A model generated the notes under the pieces. That model worked only from the letters and a program-made list of their open reading frames with translations. It searched no databases and had not been told where the DNA came from. The translations under genes were made by a program, and so were the position numbers. Shown here one piece after another: positions 63,352 to 64,000 of a DNA stretch of 64,000 nucleotides (the stretch's first letter is position 1; each line of letters starts with the position of its first letter). This DNA is from Diadema setosum (Eukaryota > Echinodermata > Echinoidea > Diadematoida > Diadematidae), in contig NC_092698.1 in assembly GCF_964275005.1 (NCBI RefSeq), positions 23,491,809-23,555,808 of the forward strand, written 5' to 3'.

Positions 63352-64000
63352 ATGGGTGTACTTTTTTGAGAGATGTCACAGCAAAGTACAGAGTTTGAGA
63401 AGCAGTACCAACTGTACGAACTTGGCAGGAGTTTCTGTGACTTATTCTTTTGTTCTTTGAATACTCGCATCGCGTACGTGCTTTGGCGGAGGGAATTAAG
63501 GATGTAATTTGGTTGACATAGCGGAGGACAGTACTTAGGCACTACACACATCATCATAATACTGTTCTTTGGTATCATTTTAAAAATTACTCAAATTCTG
63601 TTCTATTTGTTTTGTTGTTGTTTTTTTTATATCGACGCAGTTGTCGACGAGTATCACTACCAACTGCACGAACTTGGCACGTTTTTAAGTGACTAGCTCG
63701 CAGAATGCTAAAATTAAGTGTAAATAGTTTGATAAAATGTTTGATGGCGACAGGAAGCTGAAAAAAGCCATTTAATTTTGTCTTCTTCAAAGTCTGGCTA
63801 GGGATTAAGTTTTGATAACATCATTTTTGTTAAGTATGCTGTTTGATCATTTTGATCGTTGTTATGGTTGCCAAAAAAAGAGAAAAATCCGTATATGCGT
63901 GCGCGCGCCCGTGTGTGCATAGGGGGTTGTAGTTGTCATGAGAGCGTATAGTTTCGAAATATTTTAGCATAGAATGATCATAGGTCCACATGAGAATATA
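63032..64000. other. Intergenic to window end, with (GT)n
   Basis: (GT)n microsatellite at about 63295-63350. A related 'AGCAGTACCAACTG(T/C)ACGAACTTGGCA' string appears at 63401 and, diverged, at 63651. No gene recognised. Confidence 0.5.

Overview
This 64 kb window is eukaryotic nuclear DNA. It is AT-rich, packed with simple repeats and short inverted-repeat transposons, and its genes are split into small exons with canonical GT..AG introns. The gene content (an invertebrate-type SAM methyltransferase and a natriuretic-peptide-type receptor guanylyl cyclase) and the repeat mix fit a marine invertebrate deuterostome. An echinoderm is my best guess, but this is inference; no species-diagnostic marker is visible.

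Two genes are supported, both on the + strand. (1) The 3' end of a class I methyltransferase gene with an N-terminal winged-helix region, in three exons (to 227, 1624-1746, 3288-3871); its 5' part lies outside the window. (2) A complete membrane receptor guanylyl cyclase gene from about 15.0 kb to 54.9 kb. I could assemble it exon by exon with every splice phase matching. Exons 2-22 (25650-54933) encode the rest of the ectodomain, one transmembrane segment, a kinase-homology (pseudokinase) domain, a dimerisation helix and a full catalytic domain ending in a short tail. Most unusual, there are two complete, diverged first exons, 15038-15680 (1a) and 20662-21322 (1b). Each has its own ATG, signal peptide and N-terminal half of the ligand-binding lobe, and both end in the same splice phase. 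Either can join exon 2, giving predicted proteins of 1043 or 1049 residues that differ only in the membrane-distal ligand-binding half.

The remainder is intron and intergenic sequence full of mobile DNA. At 4385-8311 a hAT-like element built of ~169-bp tandem units was split by a 2.86-kb element with 15-bp ends and a TAA target duplication, which itself carries palindromic MITEs. At 29368-32980, inside intron 4, lies a 3.6-kb TIR element with a TTA duplication carrying a decayed ORF for a transposase-like protein I cannot assign to a named superfamily. Elsewhere there are Tigger/pogo-like MITEs, several TTAA-ended MITE families, foldback elements (the largest about 900 bp at 43163-44068), a tRNA-derived SINE-like unit, a LINE 3' end, and an element with perfect 77-bp inverted repeats and 17-bp flanking repeats. 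From about 55 kb to the end I find no confident gene.
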